Assembly: GCA_002483105.1 (NCBI GenBank)
Contig: DLHG01000010.1
Span: 186,001-250,000 of the forward strand
DNA from: Bacteroidetes bacterium UBA7674
Lineage (GTDB): Bacteria > Bacteroidota > Bacteroidia > Chitinophagales > Chitinophagaceae
DNA length: 64,000 bases
Direction of reading: 5' to 3'
Positions 1 to 8,283 of the stretch are shown here, one piece after another (the stretch's first letter is position 1; each line of letters begins with the position of its first letter). Below the pieces are notes generated by a model, which saw only the letters and a program-made list of their open reading frames with translations, was not told where the DNA came from and did not search any database. Made by a program: the position numbers and the translations under genes.

Positions 1-552
1 GAAGATATCCCTGAATGCGATATACTCTACTCGGTACAATACAATAAAATACTAAAGCAGGTACAAATAGAAAAGGCGTCACAAGTAGCAGTAAACCTGC
101 ACATGGCACCCTTGCCTGAGTACAGAGGCAGCAACCAATTCTCATTTGCTATCATAGATGGCAAAAAGGAATTTGGCACTACCCTGCACATAATGGACAG
201 CAGGATTGACCATGGCGATATACTTTTTCAGAAACGATTTGCCATACCTGATAACTGCTGGGTGAATAACCTCTATGAGCTGACCTTTGATGCTTCGCTG
301 AGCTTATTCAAAGAAACCTTAGCCGACATTGTAAGCGGTAACTATACTGCTACCCCGCAATCAGCCCTTGAAGAACAATATGGCACATCACTGCACTATC
401 GTGACGAAATAAATGAGCTGAAGTGCATTGACATCAATTGGGATAAGGAAAAAATCAACCGATATATAAGGGCAACCAGTATGCCCGGGTTTGAACCACC
501 TTATTATCTGGAAGACGGCAAAAAAATGTATTTTTCAGGAGAACAATCATGA
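1..552 (+). CDS. Sugar N-formyltransferase-like protein, 5' end outside window
   Basis: The frame is open from the first base of the window, so the N-terminus is missing. The visible part carries the formyltransferase signature NLHMAPLPEYRG followed by IDHGDIL. This matches the Asn-x-His ... Asp catalytic set of methionyl-tRNA formyltransferase (Fmt) and of the N10-formyl-THF-dependent enzymes that formylate amino-deoxy sugars of surface polysaccharides. The next two genes are glycosyltransferases and the stop overlaps the next start (ATGA), so a nucleotide-sugar formyltransferase fits better than housekeeping Fmt. Sugar substrate unknown. Methionine at base 103 is internal, because homology begins before it. 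Confidence 0.8.
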   Translation, partial: EDIPECDILYSVQYNKILKQVQIEKASQVAVNLHMAPLPEYRGSNQFSFAIIDGKKEFGTTLHIMDSRIDHGDILFQKRFAIPDNCWVNNLYELTFDASLSLFKETLADIVSGNYTATPQSALEEQYGTSLHYRDEINELKCIDINWDKEKINRYIRATSMPGFEPPYYLEDGKKMYFSGEQS

Positions 553-1655
553 GCCGCAAACGCATAGTCCTTACTGTAACATCCGAGCTTAATTATGACC
601 AGCGCATGATACGCATCTGTACGTCTCTGCATAATGCGGGCTATGATGTAACAATTATAGGCAGAAAGCGGCCCAACAGTAAACCACTAATAGAACGACC
701 ATACAAGCAGATAAATATAAAGCAGCGGATAGATAGCGGCAAGATGCTCTATCTCATCTACAATCTAAAATTGTTGTTTATACTACTGTTCAAAAGGATG
801 GATGTAGTATGCGCGATAGACCTGGATACAATATTGCCGGTTTACTGGATATCAAAACTAAGAGGCATACCGAGGGTGTATGATGCACACGAGCTGTTCT
901 GCGAAATAGAAGAGATCGCCAGCAGGCCTAAAATACAAAAGATGTGGTATGCTATAGAAAGGCATACTGTACCCAACTTTAAGTATGGCTATACAGTAAA
1001 CAAAAGCTATGTAGATGAATACAGGCGGATGTATGGAATAGATTACGCCATAGTAAGGAATGCCACAATACTGAAACCACTAACTATTCCGGAAAAGAAG
1101 GAAAGATATATATTATACCAGGGCGCTGTGAATCATGGGCGATGCTTTGAGCAACTGATACCTGCAATGGCACAGGTGGATGCGAAGTTGATCATCTGTG
1201 GTGAAGGAAATTTTTATGCTGAAGCACAACAGATAGCAAAGCAGCATGGGCTGGAACACAAAGTGATCTTTAAAGGCTATGTGCCCCCGCACGATCTGCC
1301 TAAATATACTATTGAAGCCTATGTAGGGATCACCCTGTTCGTAGCTACCAGCCTGAGTAATGAGCTGTCGCTAGCCAACCGCTTCTTTGACTATATGCAT
1401 CACGGTGTACCACAACTGGCAGCGCGTTATCCTGAGTATGAAAATATCAACAGCGAATATGAGATTGCTACCCTGCTGAGTGAAATAACACCGGACACAA
1501 TCGCAATAGCACTGAACAAACTGTTGAACGATACTGAGTACTACAACAAACTGCAACAAAATTGCCTGAAGGCAAGAGAGGTGTATTGCTGGCAAGAAGA
1601 AGAAAAACGATTGCTGGCTGTTTACGAAAGATTATTCCCGGAGTATGGAAAATAG
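549..1655 (+). CDS. Glycosyltransferase family 4 protein
   Basis: Protein of 368 residues with a two-Rossmann GT-B layout. The N-terminal acceptor half opens with LTVTSELNYDQRM. The C-terminal half has the nucleotide-sugar region (LIICGEGNFY near residue 215) and the GT4-type stretch NELSLANRFFDYMHHGVP near 275. It should transfer a sugar from an activated donor to a surface-glycan intermediate at the cytoplasmic membrane face. It overlaps the preceding formyltransferase by 4 bases and the following GT2 gene by 11, indicating translational coupling. Donor and acceptor cannot be read from sequence. Confidence 0.88.
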   Translation: MSRKRIVLTVTSELNYDQRMIRICTSLHNAGYDVTIIGRKRPNSKPLIERPYKQINIKQRIDSGKMLYLIYNLKLLFILLFKRMDVVCAIDLDTILPVYWISKLRGIPRVYDAHELFCEIEEIASRPKIQKMWYAIERHTVPNFKYGYTVNKSYVDEYRRMYGIDYAIVRNATILKPLTIPEKKERYILYQGAVNHGRCFEQLIPAMAQVDAKLIICGEGNFYAEAQQIAKQHGLEHKVIFKGYVPPHDLPKYTIEAYVGITLFVATSLSNELSLANRFFDYMHHGVPQLAARYPEYENINSEYEIATLLSEITPDTIAIALNKLLNDTEYYNKLQQNCLKAREVYCWQEEEKRLLAVYERLFPEYGK

Positions 1656-2418
1656 AGATAGAGAAAATATAAGGTTCAGTGTAGTGATACCGGCATACAA
1701 TGCGGAGGCAACTATTGCCGCCAGCATTGAGTCAGTGCTGGGACAGTCTTATCAGCCGTACGAGATAATAATAGTAGATGATTGCAGTACTGACAATACA
1801 GCTGAAATAATTAAAAGCTTTGGTGAGCAAATAACCTATGTACAGCTCATTACCAACAACGGGCCTTCGATAGCACGGAACAAAGGCATAGACAAGGCAT
1901 CTGGCGACTATATTGCTTTTCTTGACCATGACGACCTTTGGCATAAAGACAAACTAGCGCTCGTAAATAGTATATTGGAGTCGCAGCCACAAATAGACTT
2001 CCTTTACCATCCTTTTACCTTAGAAAATATTGACAGTATTACGCTGCCTGAGAGTGGTGTGGTATACCGGATGCCATTCATGAAACTGCTGGCGAGAAAC
2101 GTAATAGGCACACCCTGTGTAGTAATGAAGCGCAGCATCCCCCTTCGCTTTGAGCCAACAATGAAATACGCTGAAGACTACGACCTTTGGCTGAGGATAG
2201 GTTATAAATACAAGCTGCACTTTATTAATATACCACTTACCCAGATCAACCGGCCTGTACTATCGCAAGGAGGACTAAGCGGTAGTAAATGGAAAATGCG
2301 CAAAGGTGAGATGCGTGCTTACAGGAGGCTCTTAAAACTCAATCCCTTATTCATATTCATGCTTCCATTCCTGCTATTCAGCAGCTTGTTGAAGCATATC
2401 GGTAAGATGTTCAGTTGA
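1645..2418 (+). CDS. Glycosyltransferase family 2 protein
   Basis: Protein of 257 residues with a GT-A fold: FSVVIPAYNAEATI at the N-terminus, VDDCSTD near 45-50, the metal/nucleotide-binding DHDD at 94-97, and EDYDLWLRIG as the probable acceptor/base motif near 180. A hydrophobic C-terminal segment (FIFMLPFLLFSSLL) suggests membrane association. Last gene of the visible polysaccharide cluster; it converges on the ftsE-like gene with only two bases between stop codons. Confidence 0.9.
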   Translation: MENRDRENIRFSVVIPAYNAEATIAASIESVLGQSYQPYEIIIVDDCSTDNTAEIIKSFGEQITYVQLITNNGPSIARNKGIDKASGDYIAFLDHDDLWHKDKLALVNSILESQPQIDFLYHPFTLENIDSITLPESGVVYRMPFMKLLARNVIGTPCVVMKRSIPLRFEPTMKYAEDYDLWLRIGYKYKLHFINIPLTQINRPVLSQGGLSGSKWKMRKGEMRAYRRLLKLNPLFIFMLPFLLFSSLLKHIGKMFS

Positions 2419-2420
2419 GG

Positions 2421-3113
2421 CTAGACGATTCCTGCTGCAGTTACTTCCCTTAATTCTCCGTTCTCAACACGTACCACTCGCGCGGGATATTTCTGTATGA
2501 TGGTATAATCGTGAGTAGCCATAACAAAACCTGTTTGATAGTCGCGGCATATGCTGAACAGCAATTGCATTATTTCGTCCGTAGTATCAGGATCAAGATT
2601 ACCGGTAGGTTCATCGGCAAGTATCAGCTTAGGATTGTTAAGCAGGGCACGGGCGATGTCCACACGTTGTTGCTCACCACCACTCATTTCATAGGGCATT
2701 TTGAAGCCTTTACTTTTCAGGCCTACCTTACTCATTACATTTTCGATCTTCTCCTTCATCAGCACCTTATCCTTCCAGCCTGTAGACTTCAGCACGAACT
2801 CGAGGTTATCATGCACATTCCTGTCTGTGAGCAAACGGAAATCCTGGAACACGATGCCGAGGTTCCTTCTCAGCAATGGAACCGTCTGCCATTTCAAGTC
2901 CTTCAGATCAAAACCTGCAACTGAGCCCTCACCTTCCGTAAGATACAGATCGCCATAAAGTGTTTTCAGCAAGCTTGACTTACCTGTACCCGTTTTACCG
3001 ATCAGGTAAACAAATTCACCCTTACCAACCTCAAGGTTCACATTCTTGAGGATAAGCGCTTTACCCTGATATATATTGGCATTACGGATGGAAACTATCT
3101 TGCTGTCGGACAT
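2421..3113 (-). CDS. ftsE: FtsE-like ABC transporter ATPase
   Basis: A 230-residue ABC ATPase: Walker A GKTGTGKS at 39-46, Q-loop in VFQDFRLL, signature SGGEQQR near 145, Walker B LILADEPTG, H-loop MATHD. Length and FQDFRLL agree with FtsE, which pairs with the permease FtsX to control septal or peptidoglycan hydrolases at the inner membrane. No ftsX lies next to it, so it stands alone, as seen in other Bacteroidota. A LolD/MacB-type exporter ATPase is the main alternative. Confidence 0.78.
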   Translation of the reverse strand: MSDSKIVSIRNANIYQGKALILKNVNLEVGKGEFVYLIGKTGTGKSSLLKTLYGDLYLTEGEGSVAGFDLKDLKWQTVPLLRRNLGIVFQDFRLLTDRNVHDNLEFVLKSTGWKDKVLMKEKIENVMSKVGLKSKGFKMPYEMSGGEQQRVDIARALLNNPKLILADEPTGNLDPDTTDEIMQLLFSICRDYQTGFVMATHDYTIIQKYPARVVRVENGELREVTAAGIV

Positions 3114-3132
3114 TTGCTGTTGCGATTTGGTA

Positions 3133-3140
3133 CAAAGATA
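3133..3140 (-). promoter_or_regulatory. Candidate -7 element for ftsE-like gene
   Basis: TATCTTTG on the minus strand matches the Bacteroidota -7 consensus TAnnTTTG about 20 bases before the ATG. No convincing -33 TTTG at the expected distance. Confidence 0.45.
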
Positions 3141-3188
3141 ATAATAGCAATCTTATAGCCTGTAAAATACGGAATAATACCTTGATAG

Positions 3189-3226
3189 AAAAAGCCCTCT
3201 CCCGGTTTATCGGGAGAGGGCTTTTG
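3189..3226 (-). terminator. Rho-independent terminator after M43 peptidase gene
   Basis: Perfect stem AAAAGCCCTCTCCC with its complement and an 8-base loop, placed 20 bases after the stop of the minus-strand secreted peptidase gene. It separates that gene from the downstream ftsE-like gene. Confidence 0.85.
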
Positions 3227-3245
3227 AAAATATTAATAATAGCTA

Positions 3246-5540
3246 TTAATAAACTACCAGTTTCTCTGTATGAGATTGGTTGTTAGTTATTACTTGTACC
3301 ATGTACATTCCTTTAGCTCCTAAGCTTTCTGAAGGAATTTCGATTGTAACATATTCACTATTGATTTTTTGTGATGTTTTATACACCAATTTACCCGTGA
3401 TATCTGTTACCATAACGTTGGCATCAGCACCAATGTCACCTTTAATAATAACGCTTGAGCTACCTGTAGTAGGGTTAGGAGCTACCACTATCTTACGGTC
3501 TTCGTTTATCAGTGTATTGGCTCCTGTAGGGAAGTTGCTGATATTCAGGCGATCCATATAGAAGTTGTTAGAGGTAACCGCCCCTATAGCATTCACATGC
3601 GGCCTGTACCTGAAACGGAAGAATACACCGTCAACACGTGCAGAAGGAGGAACACTAATGCTCATCAGTGACCATTCACCCATCCATCCTGGTTGGTAAG
3701 GTATGGTTACATTACCATTGTTGAATATTTCATCTTCTTTCAGGGTCTTGATATCAATCCAGCTCTCACCACAATTGGTGGAATAGCTGATAGTCAGCAA
3801 GTCTTTCATATCAGTGTAGAAAGCAGAAAGAGCAGTACCGGCGAACATATAGTTCAGGTTACATTCTCCGTTAGCCATTGTGCTAAGGTTGAATGCAGGT
3901 GTAAAGAAGTCATCCACATCACCTTCAGGTGAACCTATATTATAGTGTGGCTGAGTGCGGGTATCATAACCAGTATACATCATGGAAGAGTGGTCATAAT
4001 ATCCTGTGTTATTATTGATCTGCCATTTGAAGTTATTATCGTAATAGTTGAATATCGGATACTTATCCAGATCTCCGCCCGGAGTAAACTCCTGGAAATA
4101 GAAACCATTAGAAACAGGATCTATTCTATTAGCTCCGTCAGCAGCATACACTAATTTCTTAGTGAGTGTATTGGAACCGGCATTACTATTTGCAGTAAGC
4201 GTCACATCTACCCAACCCGGTTGGCTAAAGTTTGTCTGAACTATTTGACTGGTAGACGAAGAAATAGTAGCGCCGTTAGAAAGAGACCAGCTTATAGAAG
4301 TCACTGTATCCCTCCAGCTTGCATTTTTGAAAACAAATTTTGCATTAGTACCGGCACATAAAAAGTATGTAGGATTTGTACCCAAAATAGGATTGCCATC
4401 TGCCTTTATCCCCGGATCGACAAACATATCCGCCATAGGGGGCATATCAAATGCAGGCTCAGTTACACCGGTAGCATTAAGGTTACCAACGCTCCACAGA
4501 TTATTCCTTCCCGCAGTATTACTATTTAGCGCCTCATGCATACGATATACCTGGCCGTGCGTAAACATTTTTGCACAGTAGGTATAATCCATAATATTCT
4601 GGGAATTGTTGGTATCAGGGTAATCGACAAATGAATCTATCCCGATCACTGAAGATGGATACACCTTTAAATAACCAAAAGAACACGTGGTATCATATAG
4701 GTCCGTTGGATTACAACCAGCAGGTGAATGACCCTTAGTTGGCGGTGTATCATCAACATTATCATCACCGCAAGCAACTTCCGGATTATTCGTTCCACCC
4801 CATACGTGGTCTATATTGAATGTATGTGCCAATTCGTGTGGGATCGTGTTATCCTGGTTAAAAGATGATGCTTTAGAAATAACACCGTCATACCAGGGTA
4901 GTTGTTGGCCGGATGCAGGCTTAAGAGCGAACGCTGCCGCTTCTAAATTATCGGCATTCATATTGTTTATCAGCCAGATATTCATGTAAGAAGTGTTTGG
5001 CCAGCCACCTATTTTGGCTTGGTTATCCCCCTGGGTTGTCAGGTAAGAAAAATGCCTGGTGATACCGGTAGTAGGGTTCCCCAATGGATCTCTTTTAGCA
5101 AGATGAACCCTTATCCTCGAATTGCCTATATACTTCTTGAATGGCGCTATTACGTCGGCGGTATCTGCGTTCATCTTTGCGAAAACTTCATTCCACTGCT
5201 TTACAGCATTGTAGATCTGGTTGTCCGGAACGTTATTGAAGTTGTTAGCATTAAGATTGGTACCATACTGGTGTATGACGTGAATTACAATCGGAATATC
5301 GTAGATAAAGGTGGGATTGCCCAATTGATCTGCGTCGGTTGATTTAGCATATTTGCTGATATCACCATTAGCCAGGCCCGCACGGATCTGCGCTTCAATA
5401 GCTTCATCAATAGCAATCTGAGGGTATTGCTCCTTCAGCTTTTTGTGCATCTCATCTGTACCGCAAGGCTTGATATTCTGGGCTCCTGCACTAACTCCTA
5501 TGGTAAGAGCAGATAGAAAAAGTAAGGCTTTTTTCAACAT
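3246..5540 (-). CDS. Secreted M43 (cytophagalysin-like) zinc metalloprotease with T9SS sorting domain
   Basis: 764 residues. Signal peptide ends at SAGAQ (about residue 21). The zinc motif HELAHTFNIDH begins at residue 235 and a Met-turn NIMDY follows near 315, as in M43 pappalysin/cytophagalysin metzincins. Position 8 of the zinc motif is Asn instead of the usual Gly. A PKD-like beta-sandwich (about 395-460), a jelly-roll-like region, and a C-terminal T9SS type A sorting domain (VAPNPTTGSS ... EKLVVY) follow. The protein should be exported by Sec, then by T9SS, and act on the surface or outside. Gene has its own candidate promoter and terminator. Confidence 0.9.
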   Translation of the reverse strand: MLKKALLFLSALTIGVSAGAQNIKPCGTDEMHKKLKEQYPQIAIDEAIEAQIRAGLANGDISKYAKSTDADQLGNPTFIYDIPIVIHVIHQYGTNLNANNFNNVPDNQIYNAVKQWNEVFAKMNADTADVIAPFKKYIGNSRIRVHLAKRDPLGNPTTGITRHFSYLTTQGDNQAKIGGWPNTSYMNIWLINNMNADNLEAAAFALKPASGQQLPWYDGVISKASSFNQDNTIPHELAHTFNIDHVWGGTNNPEVACGDDNVDDTPPTKGHSPAGCNPTDLYDTTCSFGYLKVYPSSVIGIDSFVDYPDTNNSQNIMDYTYCAKMFTHGQVYRMHEALNSNTAGRNNLWSVGNLNATGVTEPAFDMPPMADMFVDPGIKADGNPILGTNPTYFLCAGTNAKFVFKNASWRDTVTSISWSLSNGATISSSTSQIVQTNFSQPGWVDVTLTANSNAGSNTLTKKLVYAADGANRIDPVSNGFYFQEFTPGGDLDKYPIFNYYDNNFKWQINNNTGYYDHSSMMYTGYDTRTQPHYNIGSPEGDVDDFFTPAFNLSTMANGECNLNYMFAGTALSAFYTDMKDLLTISYSTNCGESWIDIKTLKEDEIFNNGNVTIPYQPGWMGEWSLMSISVPPSARVDGVFFRFRYRPHVNAIGAVTSNNFYMDRLNISNFPTGANTLINEDRKIVVAPNPTTGSSSVIIKGDIGADANVMVTDITGKLVYKTSQKINSEYVTIEIPSESLGAKGMYMVQVITNNQSHTEKLVVY

Positions 5541-5581
5541 TGTATATCGAGTTATATCACTAAGACGTATAATCTTGCTTC

Positions 5582-5589
5582 CAAAGATA
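5582..5589 (-). promoter_or_regulatory. Candidate -7 element for M43 peptidase gene
   Basis: TATCTTTG on the minus strand, about 40 bases before the ATG, fits TAnnTTTG. The -33 region is weak. Confidence 0.45.
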
Positions 5590-5694
5590 AAAAACTGTTA
5601 ACTTTTTTCAGTTTTTTTTTATTCCACAGGGGCTGAATTAGTCATGAAGGAGTAAAACTTTTAATATATAGTAAAAAATAACACTTGATTAAAC

Positions 5695-5727
5695 ACCAAA
5701 AGCGAAGACAAGTGCTTCGCTTTTGGT
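5695..5727 (-). terminator. Terminator-like hairpin after NmrA-family gene
   Basis: 13-bp perfect inverted repeat ACCAAAAGCGAAG / CTTCGCTTTTGGT with a 7-base loop, 15 bases past the stop of the minus-strand gene. The following tract is only moderately T-rich. Confidence 0.7.
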
Positions 5728-5742
5728 AAACAGATCCTTTTC

Positions 5743-6639
5743 TTATTGTGCTGCATATGCAACGACAAACTCTTTTAGGAAATCCTCCAGCTTGTGTTTG
5801 CCTGAGATACCAGCTTTTGTTTCCTGATAGTGCTCCTGGGCTCTTCCTTCCCTGAAAGCCTTACCCATTGCTACATAGTTTTCAGCCATATCCCTGCTCA
5901 AACCACTTTCCAGCATCGCTTTCATTGCATCTTCATCAGCAAATTGTAGCCATGGTAGTCCATCCTTTCCTATAGCCTTGCCTGTAGTTGCCGCTACATC
6001 ACTACCCTGCCTTTCATCACTGATCACATAGTCTATGCTATAACCTGAAAAATCAAGCTTGCTCAATGCGTCTAATGCCCTGGCTGCTATATCCTCATGA
6101 TGCGATAAGGCCATCTTCTCTTCTCCGCCACCAAAGTTGGAACCCATGATGCCGGCATGTTGTATCATTCCCAGCATCGTATAGAAGTTGTAGAAGAAGT
6201 ATCCCGGGCGCAGCACTTTTACATTCATGTCCTTCAGTGCTGATAACCGATCCTCGAGGTAAGCCAATCCATCTATTGGCCCTGCACCGCTCCTTAAGTG
6301 AGCTCCTATACTGCTTAATTGCACTATATGTGTAATCCTGCTGCCTTTTATTGCAGTTATGTAGTTATCCGCAACCTCCCTGGCATAGGTAAGAAAATGC
6401 GGCACAGCGAAATTCGGCGGTATCATCAGGTAGGCAGCATCTGCGTCTTTAAAGGTCTCAGCCAGGAATGCCATATCTGTTACTGAACCGACTGCTGCCT
6501 GCGCACCCATACTTTCTATCTCAGCTACACGCTCTGCATTGCTGGTAATAACTGTCACGTGGTGCCCTTCCTTTACTAATCCTGTTACTATAGGTCTGCT
6601 GATGTGTCCTAAAGCTCCTGTAATTACATATTTCTTCAT
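5743..6639 (-). CDS. NmrA-family NAD(P)-binding oxidoreductase (quinone reductase-like)
   Basis: 298 residues with an N-terminal Rossmann dinucleotide motif (ITGALGHISRPIV) and the atypical short-chain dehydrogenase layout of NmrA/QorB proteins. Divergently transcribed from an HxlR-type redox regulator, the arrangement known for NADPH:quinone reductases and their DUF24 regulators. The inferred role is reduction of quinones or other electrophiles, or NADP(H)-linked sensing. The catalytic substrate cannot be read from sequence. Confidence 0.82.
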   Translation of the reverse strand: MKKYVITGALGHISRPIVTGLVKEGHHVTVITSNAERVAEIESMGAQAAVGSVTDMAFLAETFKDADAAYLMIPPNFAVPHFLTYAREVADNYITAIKGSRITHIVQLSSIGAHLRSGAGPIDGLAYLEDRLSALKDMNVKVLRPGYFFYNFYTMLGMIQHAGIMGSNFGGGEEKMALSHHEDIAARALDALSKLDFSGYSIDYVISDERQGSDVAATTGKAIGKDGLPWLQFADEDAMKAMLESGLSRDMAENYVAMGKAFREGRAQEHYQETKAGISGKHKLEDFLKEFVVAYAAQ

Positions 6640-6643
6640 CTTT

Positions 6644-6674
6644 TTTGATTTTTAGAACCACAAAGCTACCTTTG
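6644..6674 (+). promoter_or_regulatory. Bacteroidota promoter of hxlR-type regulator
   Basis: TTTG (6644-6647), exactly 19 bases, then TACCTTTG (6667-6674). This is a full match to the Bacteroidota -33/-7 consensus, about 40 bases upstream of the HxlR start codon. Confidence 0.8.
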
Positions 6675-6691
6675 TACTTACTTTTCTACAA
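6661..6691 (-). promoter_or_regulatory. Divergent promoter of NmrA-family gene
   Basis: Minus-strand TAGCTTTG (6661-6668) preceded at 20 bases by CTTG. Its -7 element shares two bases with the -7 element of the opposite promoter, so the two polymerases should compete. Confidence 0.65.
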
Positions 6692-6699
6692 GTACTTAC
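6674..6699 (+). promoter_or_regulatory. Candidate HxlR operator
   Basis: GTACTTAC occurs twice, 18 bases apart (6674 and 6692). TACTT ... AAGTA also forms an inverted pair (6675-6694), resembling YodB/HxlR-type operators with TACT/AGTA half-sites. It lies just downstream of the HxlR-gene -7 element and over the NmrA-gene -33 region, so one bound dimer could block both. Confidence 0.6.
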
Positions 6700-6715
6700 C
6701 CCAAAGTATGTATCT

Positions 6716-7120
6716 ATGACTAAAATAAAAGAAAGCTCCACCCGCAATGCCAACAAGCAACTGGCGCTCAGTGAATGCCCTGTTACCTATTTCATGAATA
6801 AGATAAGCGGGCACTGGAAGCCTATTATACTATACCACCTGTTGCCGGGGCCGAAAAGATATAGCGAGATAAAGAAAGCCATACCGGCCATCACAGAAAA
6901 GATGTTGATACAGCACCTGAAGCAACTGGAGAATGATAAGATATTGATAAGGACACCTAAGCCGGTGGTGCCACCTTATGTAACGTATAGCCTTACACAG
7001 TCGGGCAAAGAACTAGGGCCTGTACTGGAGGCAATGGGCAAGTGGGCTATTAAAGAAGGCAAGCTTGAAATACAAGACGCTAATGGCGTAATGAACTTAA
7101 CAGAAAAGAGCGGAGAATGA
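6716..7120 (+). CDS. HxlR/DUF24-family transcriptional regulator
   Basis: 134 residues, winged helix-turn-helix: ISGHWKPIILYHLLPGPKRYSEIKKA then ITEKMLIQHLKQLENDKI, the usual HxlR recognition region. Cys21 in SECPVTY sits at the position of the redox-sensing N-terminal cysteine of YodB/QorR-type members. With the divergent NmrA oxidoreductase and candidate operator between them, this looks like an electrophile- or disulfide-stress switch. The family can also sense other ligands. Confidence 0.88.
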   Translation: MTKIKESSTRNANKQLALSECPVTYFMNKISGHWKPIILYHLLPGPKRYSEIKKAIPAITEKMLIQHLKQLENDKILIRTPKPVVPPYVTYSLTQSGKELGPVLEAMGKWAIKEGKLEIQDANGVMNLTEKSGE

Positions 7121-7135
7121 TCTCCGCTCTTTTTT
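7107..7135 (+). terminator. Terminator built over the stop codon of the HxlR gene
   Basis: 10-bp stem AGAGCGGAGA / TCTCCGCTCT with loop ATGA, then TTTTT. The left arm encodes the last codons and the loop contains the TGA stop. An A-rich left flank could let it work for the convergent small gene as well. Confidence 0.85.
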
Positions 7136-7143
7136 AAATATTA

Positions 7144-7335
7144 TTAGCCTTGTGCTTGAGCAGGTTGTTGTTCCAATTCCTCCAACCGTGCTATCATCTT
7201 CATTATATCTTTCTTCACAACCAGGTTTCGCGAGGCATCATGCTCCGCTATCAGGAAGCTTTTTAAATCTTCGGGGTGGCGCATCTTGCAGAGCGCCTTC
7301 TTTCTATCCATGTAATCTCTCACTCGTTGTTTCAT
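7144..7335 (-). CDS. Small hypothetical helical protein
   Basis: 63 residues, highly charged (MKQRVRDYMDRKKALCKMRH at the start), predicted mostly helical with a Gln/Ala tail. No family recognised. The start is preceded by an A/T-rich tract of the kind other genes here use, and the stop abuts a terminator. The coding assignment rests on position and composition only. Confidence 0.5.
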   Translation of the reverse strand: MKQRVRDYMDRKKALCKMRHPEDLKSFLIAEHDASRNLVVKKDIMKMIARLEELEQQPAQAQG

Positions 7336-7434
7336 GTTTGTTTTGTTTTAAGTAGACAAAATGAAGTTACGGGATAAATGGATGCGAACAACACATATCA
7401 TATTGCTCAGTTTTAACATCGAAAAGGTGCAAGA

Positions 7435-8265
7435 TCACTTAGCGTGCATTTTTCTTAACCCTTCATACAACCCGAAGTGGCCTATAGTAGCATGGTTGTA
7501 TTCGGGGAAGTAATCGAATTGCAATTTGATGTTCTTGTTGTTGAGCGCTTCTATCTTATCTGCCATTACATTCGCATCGACCTCCATCACGTGTGGCTCT
7601 TCGCTAAGCCCGAGTCCCTCTTTACCAACAGCTATATATACTTTTGTCCTTTTAGCAGGAACAGTAGCTGACAACACAGGATTGTAGTTCAGCAGTGAAC
7701 CATTGTCCCACCACAGGCTCGGACTAATGATGAGATAATTATTGAACATCGCAGGTTTCTTCATCAAGACCTCGCAAGCAAAAAGTCCGGAGAGTGATTC
7801 ACCTACTATCGTCTTGTTGCTATTCGTCCTGTAGTTCTTTTCCATATATGGCATCAGGTCTTTCTCCAGGAAGTCCATGAACTTTGCAGAGCCCCCGGTA
7901 GTTGGCCATTTCTTTTTATCCATTTTCGCCGTGGTCGGGAAGCTCATGTCGCGCTGCCTGTCCGTATTGGCGATACCAACTACTATAGACTGCGGTATGG
8001 CGTTCACCCAAGGAAATGAGAAGAACTGCACTAATCCGCAGAAATGTATATAGTCTTCGTCCACACCACCATCTAGGAGGTAGATGACATCATATTTCTT
8101 ATTCGTAGAATCAGAGTAGTCGTCCGGCAGGTAAATATTTACCGTCCTCTTCTCACCCAATTGAGTGGATTGTATCTCATAGCTTGTTCCAAGAGTGATA
8201 GCTTTCTGCGCCTGCGTTAAAAATGGCAGCATCAACAGGCAGATGAATATTCTGATCTTATGCAT
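7435..8265 (-). CDS. Alpha/beta-hydrolase, siderophore-esterase-like (esterase D/IroE type)
   Basis: About 276 residues from ATG at 8265; an in-frame TTG lies two codons earlier. Signal peptide ends at LTQAQ, so the enzyme is periplasmic or envelope-bound. Visible landmarks are VIYLLDGG (oxyanion region), nucleophile elbow GESLSG, and a late His in YNHATIGH. This fits the PF00756 esterases that hydrolyse ferric-siderophore esters or other acyl esters. It starts 18 bases after the Nramp-Usp stop on the same strand, so cotranscription with a metal importer supports an iron role. Confidence 0.78.
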   Translation of the reverse strand: MHKIRIFICLLMLPFLTQAQKAITLGTSYEIQSTQLGEKRTVNIYLPDDYSDSTNKKYDVIYLLDGGVDEDYIHFCGLVQFFSFPWVNAIPQSIVVGIANTDRQRDMSFPTTAKMDKKKWPTTGGSAKFMDFLEKDLMPYMEKNYRTNSNKTIVGESLSGLFACEVLMKKPAMFNNYLIISPSLWWDNGSLLNYNPVLSATVPAKRTKVYIAVGKEGLGLSEEPHVMEVDANVMADKIEALNNKNIKLQFDYFPEYNHATIGHFGLYEGLRKMHAK

Positions 8266-8283
8266 TCTCAAAAATAAGTAAAC

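Noticed and set aside
1..2418. Housekeeping methionyl-tRNA formyltransferase
   Set aside because: The motif is shared, but overlap with two glycosyltransferase genes favours a sugar formyltransferase.
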